In this document: piece by piece, positions 10,741 to 56,418 of the stretch | How the letters are laid out: every line of letters starts with the position of its first letter | Numbering within the stretch: the first letter of the stretch is position 1 | Assembly (NCBI RefSeq): GCF_028389875.1 | Contig: NC_084668.1 | Span: 24,066,993 to 24,130,992 of the forward strand | Length of the DNA stretch: 64,000 bases | Source: Rhea pennata | Taxonomy: Eukaryota; Chordata; Aves; Rheiformes; Rheidae | Direction: 5' to 3' | Translations under genes and position numbers: made by a program | The notes under the pieces: model-generated | What the model saw: the letters and a program-made list of their open reading frames with translations, nothing else | The model's database searches: none | What the model was told of the DNA's origin: nothing

Positions 10741-11390
10741 CAGCACGCCGTTACTCTTCTGCTTTAACTTCCCTTCACGGGGCCAGCCCTCACAGCAAAC
10801 CCCTGCCGCTTACCGGTCCTGTGCAGAGGAGGCCAGGCGTACTCCCGATCCTTCTAAACCAGGGCCTTCGCACGCCCGCCAGGGCAGGGCCTGCCTCTGC
10901 GGAGCTGTGCGTGCCCCGTAACGCAGCTGCTTCAGCAAGGATGCCTACAGCAACCTGCTGCAAGGGCATGTTAAAGAGAAAGGTGACATCTCTCAATGGC
11001 TCGCCTTTTCAAAGCCATTCACATGTGCTTAAAAGACTGGCCAGCTCTTTATTAAAGACTTATATTAAAACTTACATTAAACTCCATCTTACCCTGAAAA
11101 TTTTCTGTATGACGGTTTTAAGAAGCAGAAGTGGACTGGTATTAAAAGAAAACACCCATTTGTCTCAAGGGAGAGGAAGGCAAAAAAATGTTGCTTGCCA
11201 GAATACTGAGTACGATGACACCTCTTCACCTGCCCACTAGCTAATATACTTCCAGCTGCCACCCTGAAGAGGCAAAGAAACATTCCCTTTGCGATAAGAA
11301 CAACACGGGAAAGTGTACCCCTGTGCATTTGCACTGACTCAGAACTCTGACAAAGGCAGCAACTGTTACTATTTTTAAAGAATACGATAC

Positions 11391-11396
11391 TTTATT
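11391..11396 (-). terminator. CIR1: CIR1 polyadenylation signal (AATAAA)
   Basis: TTTATT on the + strand, AATAAA on the - strand, about 820 nt past the CIR1 stop codon. The following - strand sequence has T-rich stretches. Other 3' ends cannot be excluded. Confidence 0.5.
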
Positions 11397-12219
11397 ATGG
11401 AAGCTCATCTTCATAACAGTGTTTGCAGAAAATGGCTGACAATAATGAAGAAAAATGAATTTTTTTCCTGAAAACAAAAAAATGAATATTTATATTAACT
11501 TTCTATCACTTACAACAAAATACTTGAAACAGTCGAGGCAGTAAATATTCTTTTCGTGTCTTGGGAAATTATTGAACAATAACTTGACATTGTACTGACA
11601 TATATCAACAGGGGTTCAAGATGTTTAGATAGCCCTGACCAAGCTGTACACCACAGGAGGTCAAAAAAATGTTGGCTACCCACTTATATGAACTATGTCT
11701 CTCTGTTGTTTTAACTCATGAAATTGATCTCTTACAGAGAACTTTAGGAAAAATGCTTCAGTATGAAAAAACTCTGCAATCTGATGTTTTGACATATGAA
11801 GCAGTGATTTCATCCAAAACTATCTCAGACGTCTGTTATCATTTAAAATATGCCAGGACTCTTCCCAAATTACTGATTCCCCTCACAGTTGCATCTAAAC
11901 AGAAATCATCATTATCAAAACCTAGGGTATCACATACTGTTCTGAATTATTTTAAAACACTAAAATTAGGTCTATGGTCTACGACTTAACTCCATGTATA
12001 CAAGAAATGCTTACCAACAGGCGTATTTACAGTAAGAAAAATACAGTAACATTTGTACCTAATTTACAAATATTCCCACATTATAGAAATTATGCTGTTG
12101 GTTTTATGTAGGAAATGACAGTTACAGAGGTTGGAAAATGAGCAGCAATACATAATTGAGCCCTTGTTAAAGGTATTCATCAAAAATGGAGACATTTTTG
12201 TTTGCACCTGTCCCCTAGA
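11391..12219 (-). other. CIR1: CIR1 3' UTR
   Basis: AT-rich, between the CIR1 stop and the proposed poly(A) signal. A + strand open frame of about 106 codons at 11669-11989 runs antisense here and is probably chance. Confidence 0.5.
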
Positions 12220-44368
<32,149 letters not shown>

Positions 44369-45310
44369 AGCTACTATTTGAATGCAGTATAATTCTGTTT
44401 TATGATTACCTCTTTTAATTAAGTGGATACATAGATTACATCTTATTTTTGATATACCAATTACTATGGATGCTTTTAGAGATGTGGATTCATATTTGGG
44501 CTAAACAGTATGAAGCAATGCTAAAAGAGCTAGAGAGTAGCTTTGTCTATGAGTGGCATGCAGCTGCCAGCAGAGGTTGATTTGCCAACAAGCTGAGCAG
44601 CAGTTAGAAAGCAAGTTATTTGATTTACTTACCTGGACTAGATTGCCTATGAGAACCCCTTCGTTGGATGAAGAACAACAACTCTGATTTGGACAACTCC
44701 CTTCTATTTATACACTTATGTATAGCTTTTATTATAGAGATTATCATCGTAGGAGAATTTCATGTTGTCTGAATTAAAATGACAACACTGGATAACTTCC
44801 TAAAACACAGAACTTGTGCTGAGTAAAAAGGAAAGTGATATGCAAGTCAAGCAAGATCGATTTCCAGATTGTTTGATAAAGCCTTTTAAGATATGTTTTG
44901 TATGTAAACCTTCTACTCCTTTAATGAAAACTGAGAGTATGAGCCCAAGGTATATTAAAACCAAGTCAGTTACAACTGTACAATAATTTGCTTGAAAATC
45001 TGATTACATGAAATTCAACAATTGAGGTGTCCTGGAAGTTACCATAGTTAGCTTTTCACTTCCCTATCTCGCTATTTTACCCACCCTTAATCTGAAAAAT
45101 ATTTCATGTATTGGTCTACAGGGTACTGACTAAAAACAATGTGATGTCTGGAGATGGATGAAGTGATGGGCAACAAAGTACAGGATATTTTGCTACCCTG
45201 CTCCCTGGTATTTCATACTTTTAGAATACATGCAGTGCAAAATACAAAACGACAATGAGATCAACAGGAAAAAAAGCTCTTATAAATAAATAATTACAAG
45301 CATACATTAA
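44369..45310 (+). other. SCRN3: SCRN3 3' UTR
   Basis: AT-rich, from the TAA stop to the proposed signal at 45285. An earlier ATTAAA at 44954-44959 might serve a shorter form. Confidence 0.45.
45285..45290 (+). terminator. SCRN3: SCRN3 polyadenylation signal (AATAAA)
   Basis: AATAAA about 920 nt after the stop, followed by a GT/T-rich stretch (around 45336-45352). Alternative ATTAAA signals lie upstream. Confidence 0.45.
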
Positions 45311-45321
45311 AAAAACAATGT

Positions 45322-45335
45322 CCTCTAGAGGGCAG
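45322..45335 (+). promoter_or_regulatory. CTCF-like motif (forward)
   Basis: CCTCTAGAGGGCAG matches the remembered CTCF core at all but the third position. It lies between the convergent SCRN3 and GPR155 3' ends. Confidence 0.5.
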
Positions 45336-46224
45336 TCTTTGTCTGTTTTTAATTTAGAAAAATATCTTTCTGTTTATTTTAAAAGAACCAAAGCTTTATA
45401 AAGGATTATTCCTCAAAAAATGTACTAAAAATGCTACTTAGAAAACTCTTGAAAATTATCATATCCACTCTTCTCCATTATCACAATGATTTTGAGATTA
45501 CTGCTAGAAAAAAAAGAGTTCAAGAATTTTTGCTATAGAGACCCCTGGACTTGCATGCTCAGTGGATGCTTTAATTGAATCATAATGAATTAAAAGAGAT
45601 CTACCCCAAACCAACCATTCTTCAAAATGAAAGCACTCATGGCATCACTGACCCCATCTTTAAAGGAAAACTATTTCTAATCACCAAAAATTCATACATC
45701 AAACCAACATAAAATCATCAACTACTTTTAACACTTTCTGGTGCTCACTGTTGGAAGCCAATATTTATCAGATATTTTCAGGGTTAATAACTTCCTAGTA
45801 TCCTTCAAAGTCTGCTCCTAGCTTCCAGAAGGACCTAGTGATTCAGAAATAGGATTAAGTTATTCTGTATTTAATTCTTAGTTTCTTTCATCAAGTTATT
45901 AATCATCATAGACTCTAATTGGATTAATGGTAGGATATCAGCATCACAATGTTACGCAGAATTTAGTGTCAATTATTTAAATATGTTCTCTTCACAAGAT
46001 TTGTAACAAAAGACCTCCATACACAGACATTTTGAGTAATTTCTTTCTTAAAAACAGATACAGGTTATTAAAATCTAGGGAACATTAGATTATCAAAAGG
46101 AAAGCAACAGCAGGACATAAGATGGAAAGGAGAGAGAACAGAGTGCGAGAATGATAACTACACTCGACTGGAAAACTGAGTAAACAGCAACTTCTTGAAC
46201 ACTCAAATAATTTTCCAAAATAAA

Positions 46225-46244
46225 AATATATATATATATATATT
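46225..46244. repeat. (TA)n microsatellite
   Basis: Short run of TA dinucleotides in the SCRN3-GPR155 intergenic interval. Confidence 0.75.
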
Positions 46245-46529
46245 TGGGAAGCGATCAATGTGAAACATTCTTAAAGATATGAATTAGCTCCTCACTGGTA
46301 TCAATAGCAGGAAGGCTGCTAGAAGAGAACTGTTATCTCTATGTGAACGCTCATTACTGCTTGTTAACATCCTCTTGTTTCTGCCTACTTAAAAAACATA
46401 AGAGCGTATTTAAGAAATACCAAAAATCCAAGAGCAACTTCAACAAATTTAACAGAAAATTGCATTTCTTGTAATATTTGACATGCACATGTAGCTCTCC
46501 CACACCTCACATCACACCAAAACTCAGAA

Positions 46530-48326
46530 CTCTGAAATCAAACAACAGATTTATTGAGAAGTTACAGTTTTTAGAAGCCGGACATACAGCTTCTCAATCC
46601 ATGTATATCTAATTATTCCAAAATAATTTATGTAGTTGTTTTCAACAGTCGTAACAGAAATACTCTATTGTTTTCCTTTGTGGTTTATAAGCCGGAACCT
46701 GCTACAAATGTCAATCACTGTAGTTAGAAGTACATAAGATATGCCACTTTGTATAATAGCATATGTATGCAGTAGGATACTATTATGTTTCTGTACACAC
46801 TGCAGATGTGTACAGACTGATTGACTTTGATAGTAAAAGGAACTCTTTTCCAAAAGTTTAAGTCTTGCATGGAGTTACAGTTACCATAAAAAGACTGTTT
46901 CTTGAACAGTAGTTTATGCTATTAAAACTACTTTTAATTCTTAATACAAAGCAGACTCATATGTAGGTACAGTAAAATTCATGTATTAAAAAAATTAAAA
47001 GACTTATTTAAAAAGGGAGAGAGAAGTTATTAATAAGTTTGGCTATTCCAGATGAGATAAGGATTTTTTTTTTTTAATGTCTAGGTTCCTTTCCTTTGCT
47101 TTACCAATTAAAAGGTTTATGTGGACAAATAAATGCTGTTCTTACAATTCTAAAAGGGCAGCAGTAATAACTATCAATTACTACGGTTTAACCATTTCAA
47201 AATACTGTAGGAGATGCACGGATTCTCAGATTCTACTTCCAGTGCACAGGAATCTGAATGACACTAGAGTAACTATTTAAACATCACATGAAGATACCTG
47301 AGGTCTATTAGAAAGTTTTATGGCAACCAATATTAAAATTGTAAGAACTTTAGGTATTCTAAAGCCTAATCCAGACGTTCAGTTAGGATTCTTTATAGAA
47401 TGGATTTAAAAGTCATTGCAGTACTTTTAAAAGGTTTTATGATTTGATAAAATTTTTGGTCTTGACTCGTGCAGGTATCCAAGGCTTCCATAACTTCTCT
47501 ATTTGAGACTGGCACTTCTGGATTAAAATGGAGAAGCTAATTTCAGAAGGCAAAACCTACTCTTTACAAAGCTGTTACTACCACCAAAAGGCAAAATTTC
47601 AAAACCAACTGTTTATGCTAAACTCCAGTATATTCCTTCCTAATTGGGAGTTTTATTTTTACATGTTTTTAAGACTTCCTCAGCTTTAATCTTCTGACAT
47701 CATAATCATCGTCACAACAATTATGCCATTATGAATGGAGGATTTTTTTAAGAGAGAAAAAAACTGCCTGATCTGAGATGTAAACAGCTGAGAAAAGTTC
47801 CTGGTGTTGAACAAGGGTACAAAGTAGTAAGAGTGTGGGTATGATGGAAGAACTCCTGCTTTTATTAAGTCAGTGGAAATGCTGACCTTAAATAGGGATC
47901 AAGATTTCATCACACTAAATAAATACTGAAAACATAGAAGAACATAAAATATTCCCAACATTCATTTTTTTTCCCATTGTGGCACCAGTCACTAAATCTG
48001 CTGTTATAGTATGTCTGTAATATGACAGTGAAACACATGGTTTTACTATTCGTTACACTCAAAATGGAAAGAAAAAACCCCTCTAAATATGGAGCATTGT
48101 GTTTTGTTACAGTTGCATTCTGCTTTGAATGCTCTGTAATAATACCACTTGCTACTATTTTCTTCAGAATAGACACAAATAGAACTACATTTCTTACGCT
48201 TTCCAAGAGAGAATTGCACAATTCTCCGAGGGCCCTGAGAAAGAAATCCTTTCTGTTTCAGTGGTCAAGACAAGGGCGAACACAACCGTCTCCTCTAACT
48301 GCCTATCTTCTGCGTAGGTGCCCAGA
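46530..48326 (-). other. GPR155: GPR155 3' UTR
   Basis: AT-rich sequence without a credible gene, between the stop codon and the best poly(A) site. Another TTTATT at 47861-47866 could give a shorter transcript. Confidence 0.5.
46550..46555 (-). terminator. GPR155: GPR155 polyadenylation signal (AATAAA)
   Basis: TTTATT on the + strand. On the - strand AATAAA is followed by a T-rich and then strongly GT-rich stretch (TTTTGGTGTGATGTGAGG), an almost textbook downstream element. It lies about 1.8 kb after the GPR155 stop. Confidence 0.65.
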
Positions 48327-51300
48327 TCAATGTCGCTCAACTGCAGCAGATCTCTTTTGAATAAAGCGGTAATACAAGTATTCATCCCGAAATTCAAATT
48401 CATTTGTAATATGCTGCACGACGCCTCCTTTCACCAGTCTGTCTCCATACATCACAGCTTCACCACGGTCAGAGGCAAGGCCAACTCGCATGAGCCAGTT
48501 TACCAGGTCACAGCCGAAGAAGATGCCAGTGGAGATCTTTGCACTACACCTGTATGTCAAAGGAATGATTCACCCACATGTTCTGTAAATCTGGTACCAC
48601 CACTGCACGATGGGGAAAGGCAAGGAAAAATAGCAGGAAACAAGGAAAGACATCATGATAGTTAAGAGTATGTTAGAAGCGAACTTGCAAGCTTTGTATA
48701 TTAGGGACATGCCAACGATCACTACCTTTTCCTACAGACACTTTAATGAAAAGCAAAATCTACATACCAAGTTATTTTAGGCCTGTGCAAATAAGCTACA
48801 ATTAACATAAATAGCAATTTTTCTACAAACATACACAGTGTAATTCTGTTTATTGAATACTTACTTCCCATGTATTCATTAGCATGACCATCTCTGCAGC
48901 AAAACAGCCAATTTGAGTGCAGTGTGCCTGCAGCATCAGCAACTCAAGCAGCACTTTAATGCCATTTGATAATTTCTCTTCAGTTTTAAACTTACATATT
49001 AGATAATAGGTATTGTATATATAAGCTCCTTGCTTATATATATATAAAATATATATATATATATAGCAAATAAAAATCATTTAACTTGCATATCTGGTTC
49101 AATATTTACAGAGGCAGTACTAAGAATAAAAAAAAATTACAAGTTTAAAGTCATTTATTTTTACATATTTATGAGGCAATACCACTAACATTGACATAGT
49201 AGCAGTAAAAATACCATTTAGAAGTTTACCTGCAGCAATGAATGTTTTTGGTTACCTAAAATCTGTTCTATGGAACCCAAGTGCAAGGTTTCTGAAGATG
49301 ATTAACAGCTACACAAGACTGGAAAAATCAATTAACTTCTTTTTCTATTTTTTAAATTAAAACAGCAGGGCCTTAGAGCAAGTGTTAATGTCTATTAGTA
49401 GAGAAACAAAAAATAAATAAAAGCCATGATCACAAGGTCTCAGTTACATTAAACTTAAATCAAAGAGGATTAGGATAAAGTTAAATTAAAATAAGAAAAT
49501 ACATGCTTTCTTTTAACTTTTAAGGGGAAATAAGACATGAAATTAGTTCTACATAAATAAAATTAAAACAATTGAGCAACCAATGTCAGATCTGGATGTA
49601 TTCTCAGATGATACATGATTAAAAATACGAAACAAAACAAAGATCAACAAGCAAGCGAACAGCCAAAAGCCCGAGAAACCACAACAGCAGTGGGAGCACA
49701 GGAAACCTGAGATGTAAAACCTGTCCTATTTCAAAACAAACATTTTCTGGCACATCTTTTCTGTCTGGGCATGAAAGAAGGAAAGCCTTGAACTGCCATA
49801 GATCATCATTCTGAAGATGATGAAGGAAGAAGATAAAAAGAAAAAAGTTCTACTTGAAAGCTCACAACACATGAAAAGTGGAAATGCCTTATTAGAACAA
49901 TTCTGCATGTCTCAACTTTATTTAGTAAATATTTGAAAACAGGAAGAATCTTTTATCATCTTGCTCCCACTGCTTCTGTCTGCATTTCTGCTCTTCCCAT
50001 CTACCTACATACACTTGAATAAATACTTATCAGTCTGGGTACCATAACTTGTATCTGAAAGCTTTGTTGAGCTCACAGATTAAGTACTACAACTCATGAG
50101 AGGAATGAGTAAAACAAATTATATGAATTCAGAAGGAGTAAAGGTCGTAAAAACACTATAATCTCACATACTGAATGACCTCTAAGAACACACAGAATTC
50201 AGTAGCAGCAACATGCACAAAAGCTTTTGCCTCCTGTAAAGGCTCTTAGTTAGCAAAAATTCTTTCATATAAATAGTGACACCTTCTCAATCCCAAAATG
50301 AAACAAATGGAAACTAATAAGAAAACATTCCAAAACACTTGAATATTTTAAACAGAGATTTTTTTCTTAAAAGGAAGATTCACTCAAGTTTGACAAAACT
50401 TCATAGACACAAACTCGGTTAAAGCCACTGTCACATGCATTTCTTCAAAAAGTTTTTGTCTTTGAAACTCCAGCTAAATGTAAAAAACTGAGGCCACATT
50501 TTAATGCAAATTATGAAACTTTCGATTACTTTTACAAAACCTAGATGGGACAACGTGGTAATTTGAACTTCAATGATTCAGCTTGAGACTGGAAACATTT
50601 CTCTAAATGTTATTGCTAAATTCTTAATCCTTACTGTGATATTTGAATAACTTTGCCAGAACAGGAATCATCCACAGAAACCTTAAACTACATTTCATTA
50701 CTCTAAAAGGTGAGCTGTGACCCTTGTAACAGCTCATACACACAAGAGGAAACCTTACCTTCTGCCTCTGACAATGCTTCTGACACAGTGATCTCTGTGA
50801 TAGCGAACAAACTGCTGACAGGTCATCCTGATTTCCTCAGGAAGAGAAGGATCTGTATGCCCTGCTGCTTCTCTACCTCCCCAGAGAAATTCAAGTCTTA
50901 AAAACAATAAACAGGACAATAAAAAGAGCAAGTCAACAAACTGCACTTGTTTCTATATAATCTTCCTAATATATTATTGCAGAGGTTTTACTCTAGGCTT
51001 AAGCAGAAGGAAAGACAGAAAGTAGCTGGGAGCTGGGATCTAGCTGTAAGTCGAAGACAGCTTTGTATAGCTTTGTGCCTTTACGCTGAGGTACCAACAA
51101 AAATCTCCATCCACACAAAGAACTTCCCTTACGTCACGAATACAGGACATAAAACAGTGATAACAGAATTTGGTTCAGCATTCATATCTAAGGTTTTATT
51201 TATTAGCTGAAATTATTTCTGAAGACCCATCACACTCGCTGATCCAATCACGTGTTGCACCATCATTAGGTAACAAAGATCTTGTCTATGGGGGCCTGCA

Positions 51301-54300
51301 GGACTTCTGTCTACGGCAGTGCCATTAGGGCAGCGACATACACCCACGCAGAGGGAACTGCAATTACCTCTACACAGCTAGGAAAGGACAAAAATTTTGA
51401 AAATAAAAGAAAAAAGATAGGAAAGAGAATGAAAACTGAGGTGGTAGTGAACATTCAAAGTTCTTTTCAAATAATAATTATTAATAATTAAGTTTCTAGG
51501 CATATGTATAAAGATTCTATTTACCTTCGCTTGCATGGCAGAATGATTAAATGTTTATCTAAGCCAAAAATACCAAAGGAAATAAAGCCCTGGAGGAAGA
51601 ATACAGAAATAGCAATATTATGAAAGTATTTCTGTTTTAGTTTGTAAAGAACAGAACAAAATATTAACAATTCATTGACAAAAACATGCGCATATATGTG
51701 TGCATGTGTGTGTGTAAAAAAAAAAAAAAAAAAAGCCCTTCTTCAGCCAGAATACATGTGCAAAAATTATCTTTCTTCTCTGGACACCATTAGAAATGTA
51801 TTTTGTTTCTGGTTTGATCTTTCATTTGAGCCTTAAAAAGATTAATACATAAAGTTTTATCAAAGAAACTCTCCAAGAAACAGAGTTCAGTAAATCTACT
51901 GCTGTGACATCCCATCTGACATTCAAAGCACCAGGATCTTTACATAACCAGTTATTTAAATCTCTCCTTACTAATGTCAAGAGGAGAACTGACTGATTGT
52001 AATTTACACACTAGAATACTTTCCAATTAATTCCTTTTCTGCACTGTCTAGGAATCAAGGCTAGTATGAATACTGGATACTGCACTGCTTCTTGTTGGCT
52101 CACTTGTCTGTGCATCAGTCAAAGTATTCCTCCTGTATTTACACTAAGACTGCCTTGCCTTTCTCACCCTCAGAAGTAACAAAGCTAATCTGTGTCATTT
52201 TACACTGAAATAAGTTAGGAACATTTATGCATTTAATTCTCAGGCATTAGTTAATACAGCAGTAATTAAAACTAAAGAGGTAATAATTTGAAGCCTTATA
52301 GACAAAATATTCTTATAGTCTTTTTGCACCTATTTAGTTATAGTGGTGTAATTTCACAGAAGTTACACTGGTGAGACTTTCTGGAACAGATACGCTAAAA
52401 TCCCACTCAGTTTCTACAAGCATTTGGCACTCAGTTGTCCCTTGTGCCTTGGAAGTGTTCATCTCAAATGTACATAAAACAACTGTGTCATGATAAGAAA
52501 ATTATCAAGGCAAAATAAAAAGTTCAGGAAAACATGTATATAAACATGAAGAGCTTATGTATCAGCACTGTTTGAGGACTTCAGCTTAAATTGCCTGTTA
52601 CAACACGTGCTGCAGCACTCACTAACAAAGTCACTGTCAGAATAAACATTGATAAGTACCTGGCCAAAATTAAATACTGCACAAAAGAATTGCAGTTCCA
52701 CATAGAGCCTTCCAGGTTCTTGGTTGAACAGCCACCATAAGCAACTGGAAAGATTCTGTTGGGGGTGGGGGTGAGGGGGGGGTAGGAGAAGGGAAAAAAA
52801 AAAAAAGTCCACACACAAATCAAAATCTATTCCCAAAAGAAGAAAACTTTCTTACTCCTCACATGGTAATAGACTCTTGCTCAATTTTCACTGTCTTTAT
52901 GTAACAAATTATTCAAATAAAAACAAATAAGAGGGAATAAACATCTTAAAACATCATTTTAGTTAGGCTCAATAGTTATAATAAAAGGAGTGTGCTTGAT
53001 TTTAAATAAAAACAACAACAAAGTAAAATATTAGTGTGGAGGTCCTGCCCTTTTACATGTTTATATAAGGAACTTGTTCTAAGCATACTTAGATAGTCAG
53101 CCTAAAACAGATTGACAGTAAAACACTGCAAATCTACGTGGATCAATATTGTCTTTAGGTCTGTTTAGCTGAAACTAGCGCTTTCTGCACATTTTCTACA
53201 TAGTTAAGATTGTGGTAAGCTGAACCACACTACTTTAGCTATTTAAGATGCCCGATAAAAGAAAAAACCTCCAAAGTTAAGCCCTTTGTTTGTAAAGGTC
53301 AATTTTGTAATATAGTTGCTCTCATTTCATAGTATCTAAGTAACCATTCAGCTACAATTTAAAAGGTGGGGCATCTCTTACTGTAAAGATGTAAAACACG
53401 TATGTTAGCATGAAATATTTGTTACAGGAAAAATCTTTCCTTTAACTAAGTTAGTAAGTCCTGAAAAGTAACAGCAGTAGCTGTGATGCCACACTTTCCT
53501 GCATTTCTTATATTATCTTTGCTACTGGAGCATCTGTGAAAGAAACGCAATTCCAGATCTCAGTGTGATTAAATGAAGCCATTTTTATATAGTCTTCTTT
53601 AGAAGTAGAATTCACTTTATATTTTTAAATTTGTTATTGCCTAGAGAGAAAGCCTAGCTCTTGAGAAAAATGGAAAGGGGGCAGTAGTGAAGAATTAATT
53701 TGCTAAAGATATAACTCTATTTTCTTCTCTTTCAGAGTGGTTTGCTCACTAGCATCATCATCATCAACTTTACATAGCACAGCAAAATTAATCTTACAAC
53801 ATCCCCCTTCCATAAAGGGACCAAAATAAAGCCTCTAATTTATTTAATGTATTGCCACAAATATGAGGAATTAGGAGATTTTTACTGGACTGTCTACATA
53901 GCTTTCCTGAAAACCATTCCACATCAATGAGTTAATCAACAGCAGGAGAAAAATATTTACAGCAAACAGGCCAACAACGAGAAGTAAACACAGCAACACA
54001 TGTCTGCCCAGCTGTTTGTCTCCAGTCTGTAGAAGCTGTTCTTCCTGTGCCAATATGCAAGTTTGAGCACTGCACTGACTCACACACTGATCAGCTGAAA
54101 AACAAACCAGAATTTTTCCTTAGGCTTCTAACTTAACAAGTACGGCTTATCTCTAACTCCATGAGCAAACGTGTTAATGTACTACCGTTACTTGCTGGAA
54201 TTACTCTGTAAGTATCTGTACTGAAGTTACAAAGTTTAATGCAATAATTTTAATGTTAGCTTTATCAAAAATCCATTTAGACATCTGTTCTCAAATGAAA

Positions 54301-56375
54301 TGGTTGCTTACACGCACACAAAAAAAAAATCAAAGAAACTTATTGCAACAGAAGTCCTCTTTGAAAGGTTTAATGCAAAACTTATGTTGTGGTTAACATT
54401 TCAAAATCATTACTAGAAATAATGAAAAATTAGCAACTTCTTTGAGCATTTTTTTAAATCTAGAAATAATTTCTGGAATATGTATTTCAAATATAAAAAC
54501 TCTAAAATAAATATAAATACTCTATTTTTTTCATTCTGTATCTCAGCCTTGCTGAGTTCTAGATCAGACGAACAACTTTATCCTATTTATATACGTTCTG
54601 GTATTGTATTTTTGAAATGGTATATCAGAATATTGTCACAATTCTGTCAATCTAAAAGACAAATACGCAGAGAATGGTTGATTTTTTTTATGGTTAGAGA
54701 ACTTAAAGAAATTCTGAGTGTCTTCCGGTAGATGGCAGTAAAAAACTTCCTGGCAACAAAATATCTAAAAATTTGCACTATATACTTGTCACAGCAGTTC
54801 AAATGAGATATGAACTCAAATGAGATAGTAGAAAGATTATTAATTATTGCAGCTAAAGCTACACAGGTGTATCCATTACAATTTGCTTTCACTCATTTAT
54901 AGTTTTGAAGCATTCACTTAGTAGGCAGAAATATTCCCACTTGATCATACTTGAGATAAACAGCATCTTATCTTTTAGGATAAGAAAATTAAACTTGTCT
55001 TCTTCCATCATTTGCAGGCATTCTTATGATGCTTGTCTGAATTACTTTAGAGAAAAAAAATAGTTGAAAATAACTATAAAGGGTATAAAGTTAGTATTTT
55101 GTGAGACATATGCCTAAGTATGTTTCAGTGTGAAATGATTCAGATTTGTTAAAAATTATACTATATCCAAACAGTGCATATGAAAACAAACTTTCTTGAT
55201 AAGGATGCAAAAACAACAAGAAGAAAACAGGAAAAAAGAAAGGATGCACTACAGATAGCTTTGGCTATTGAAAGTGGCGTGAGATGACAATGGGTTAAAC
55301 ATGCAGAATTTTCCATCAGGTGCTGAACAGTCTCTCAAGCCCTTCAGCCACTTCTCTCTTCCTCAGACTTGGATAATACAGCAACATGGTCTTTTTATCT
55401 AGTCTGCATTATATGCTTGCTCCTCATAATTAAAATATGGGCTTCAAAGGCCTTTTTAGAACACCAAAGATATGAATATGAGAATGCAGAAAGTGTGTTT
55501 AAGTCAAAAACTGCTAAAATTGAGGGGGGATATGCATTCAATTTCTTATTGTCCAAACAAAAGAGTGATAAAAAGGTGAAGTTTGAATGCTCAGAAGGAA
55601 GCGTTAAAGTGGTAAACGAAACTGTTCATCTTGAGCAATGAAAGATTACCAATAACTGTCAAGCAAAAGAGAATTAAAGAAACAACTGACATACTGTCCA
55701 AGACTTGAATAGAGAAGCTAACCATGTACAGCTGAGAGAACAGCCCAAATACTTTCTTTGTGAGAACAACACACAAAAATGCTATGGAACAGTTTATAGT
55801 ATTAAACAGGGATACGCTTTTGTATTACCTGCCTCAATTGGAGGAATCTTGCTTTCAATGGAATTTGACACTGTTTTGCTCTCTCTAGCACAGGATAATT
55901 CACCATTTGTTGTTTGACAAGAACAACAGCCTATTAAGCACATAGAGTAACAGGGATAGTTAGTTTCCTTCACTACCGTAATTAATTTTCTAAGTGCAAC
56001 AAAATATACTATAAAGCTGTAACTATCATGCTCACAAATAACTTCAGAGGAAAAAGCAGTCATAACTCTTGCAATCCGCAGAGGGGGCATATGAGTCTCA
56101 CTATTTATATATAGAAATATTTAACCTAGCACTACCACTGTGGAACAATACAGTTACTTTTAACCATACGAAAAAGCATAAGGTAAATGACCAAGAGGCT
56201 AAACACAAACAAGGAGGACTAGAAACATATTTTGTATCAATGTTGAAGGCATATAATTCATTTTGAAAGAGACAGTTTGGCAGGCAAACAGCCTAAAGTG
56301 ACTGCTGGACTGTATTTATCACACATTTATCAAAACATCACTACTTTCATAAAAACATGCATATATATGTATATA

Positions 56376-56418
<43 letters not shown>

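Larger units (their letters stand above)
6430..11390. other. Intergenic region between SP9 and CIR1 3' ends
   Basis: No protein-coding gene recognised. It alternates AT-rich, conserved-looking noncoding blocks (about 6840-7370, 8200-8620, 9000-9310, 10040-10260) with GC-rich islands (about 7820-8170, 8680-8770, 9340-9960, 10260-10740). Such alternation is typical of the regulatory neighbourhood of a developmental transcription factor, and SP9 is the obvious target. Long open frames here lack splice links or family matches. Confidence 0.6.
45310..46530. other. Convergent intergenic gap SCRN3-GPR155
   Basis: About 1.2 kb between the proposed poly(A) sites of the two convergent genes. It contains the CTCF-like site at its left edge and a TA microsatellite. 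Nothing else is recognised. Confidence 0.5.

Noticed and set aside
11669-11989. 106-codon + strand frame
   Set aside because: Antisense to the CIR1 3' UTR, no similarity recognised, and frames of this size recur by chance in this window.
55369-55641. 90-codon + strand frame with a hydrophobic segment resembling a membrane anchor
   Set aside because: Intronic and antisense to GPR155, starts with TTG, no promoter or splice context; probably chance, though the hydrophobic start is suggestive.
55930-55990. Alternative upstream acceptor for the GPR155 exon 55930-55829 (e.g. CACTTAG near 55994)
   Set aside because: The acceptor before GCTGTTGTTC gives the right phase and the conserved GCCSC motif; the upstream one does not fit the phase.
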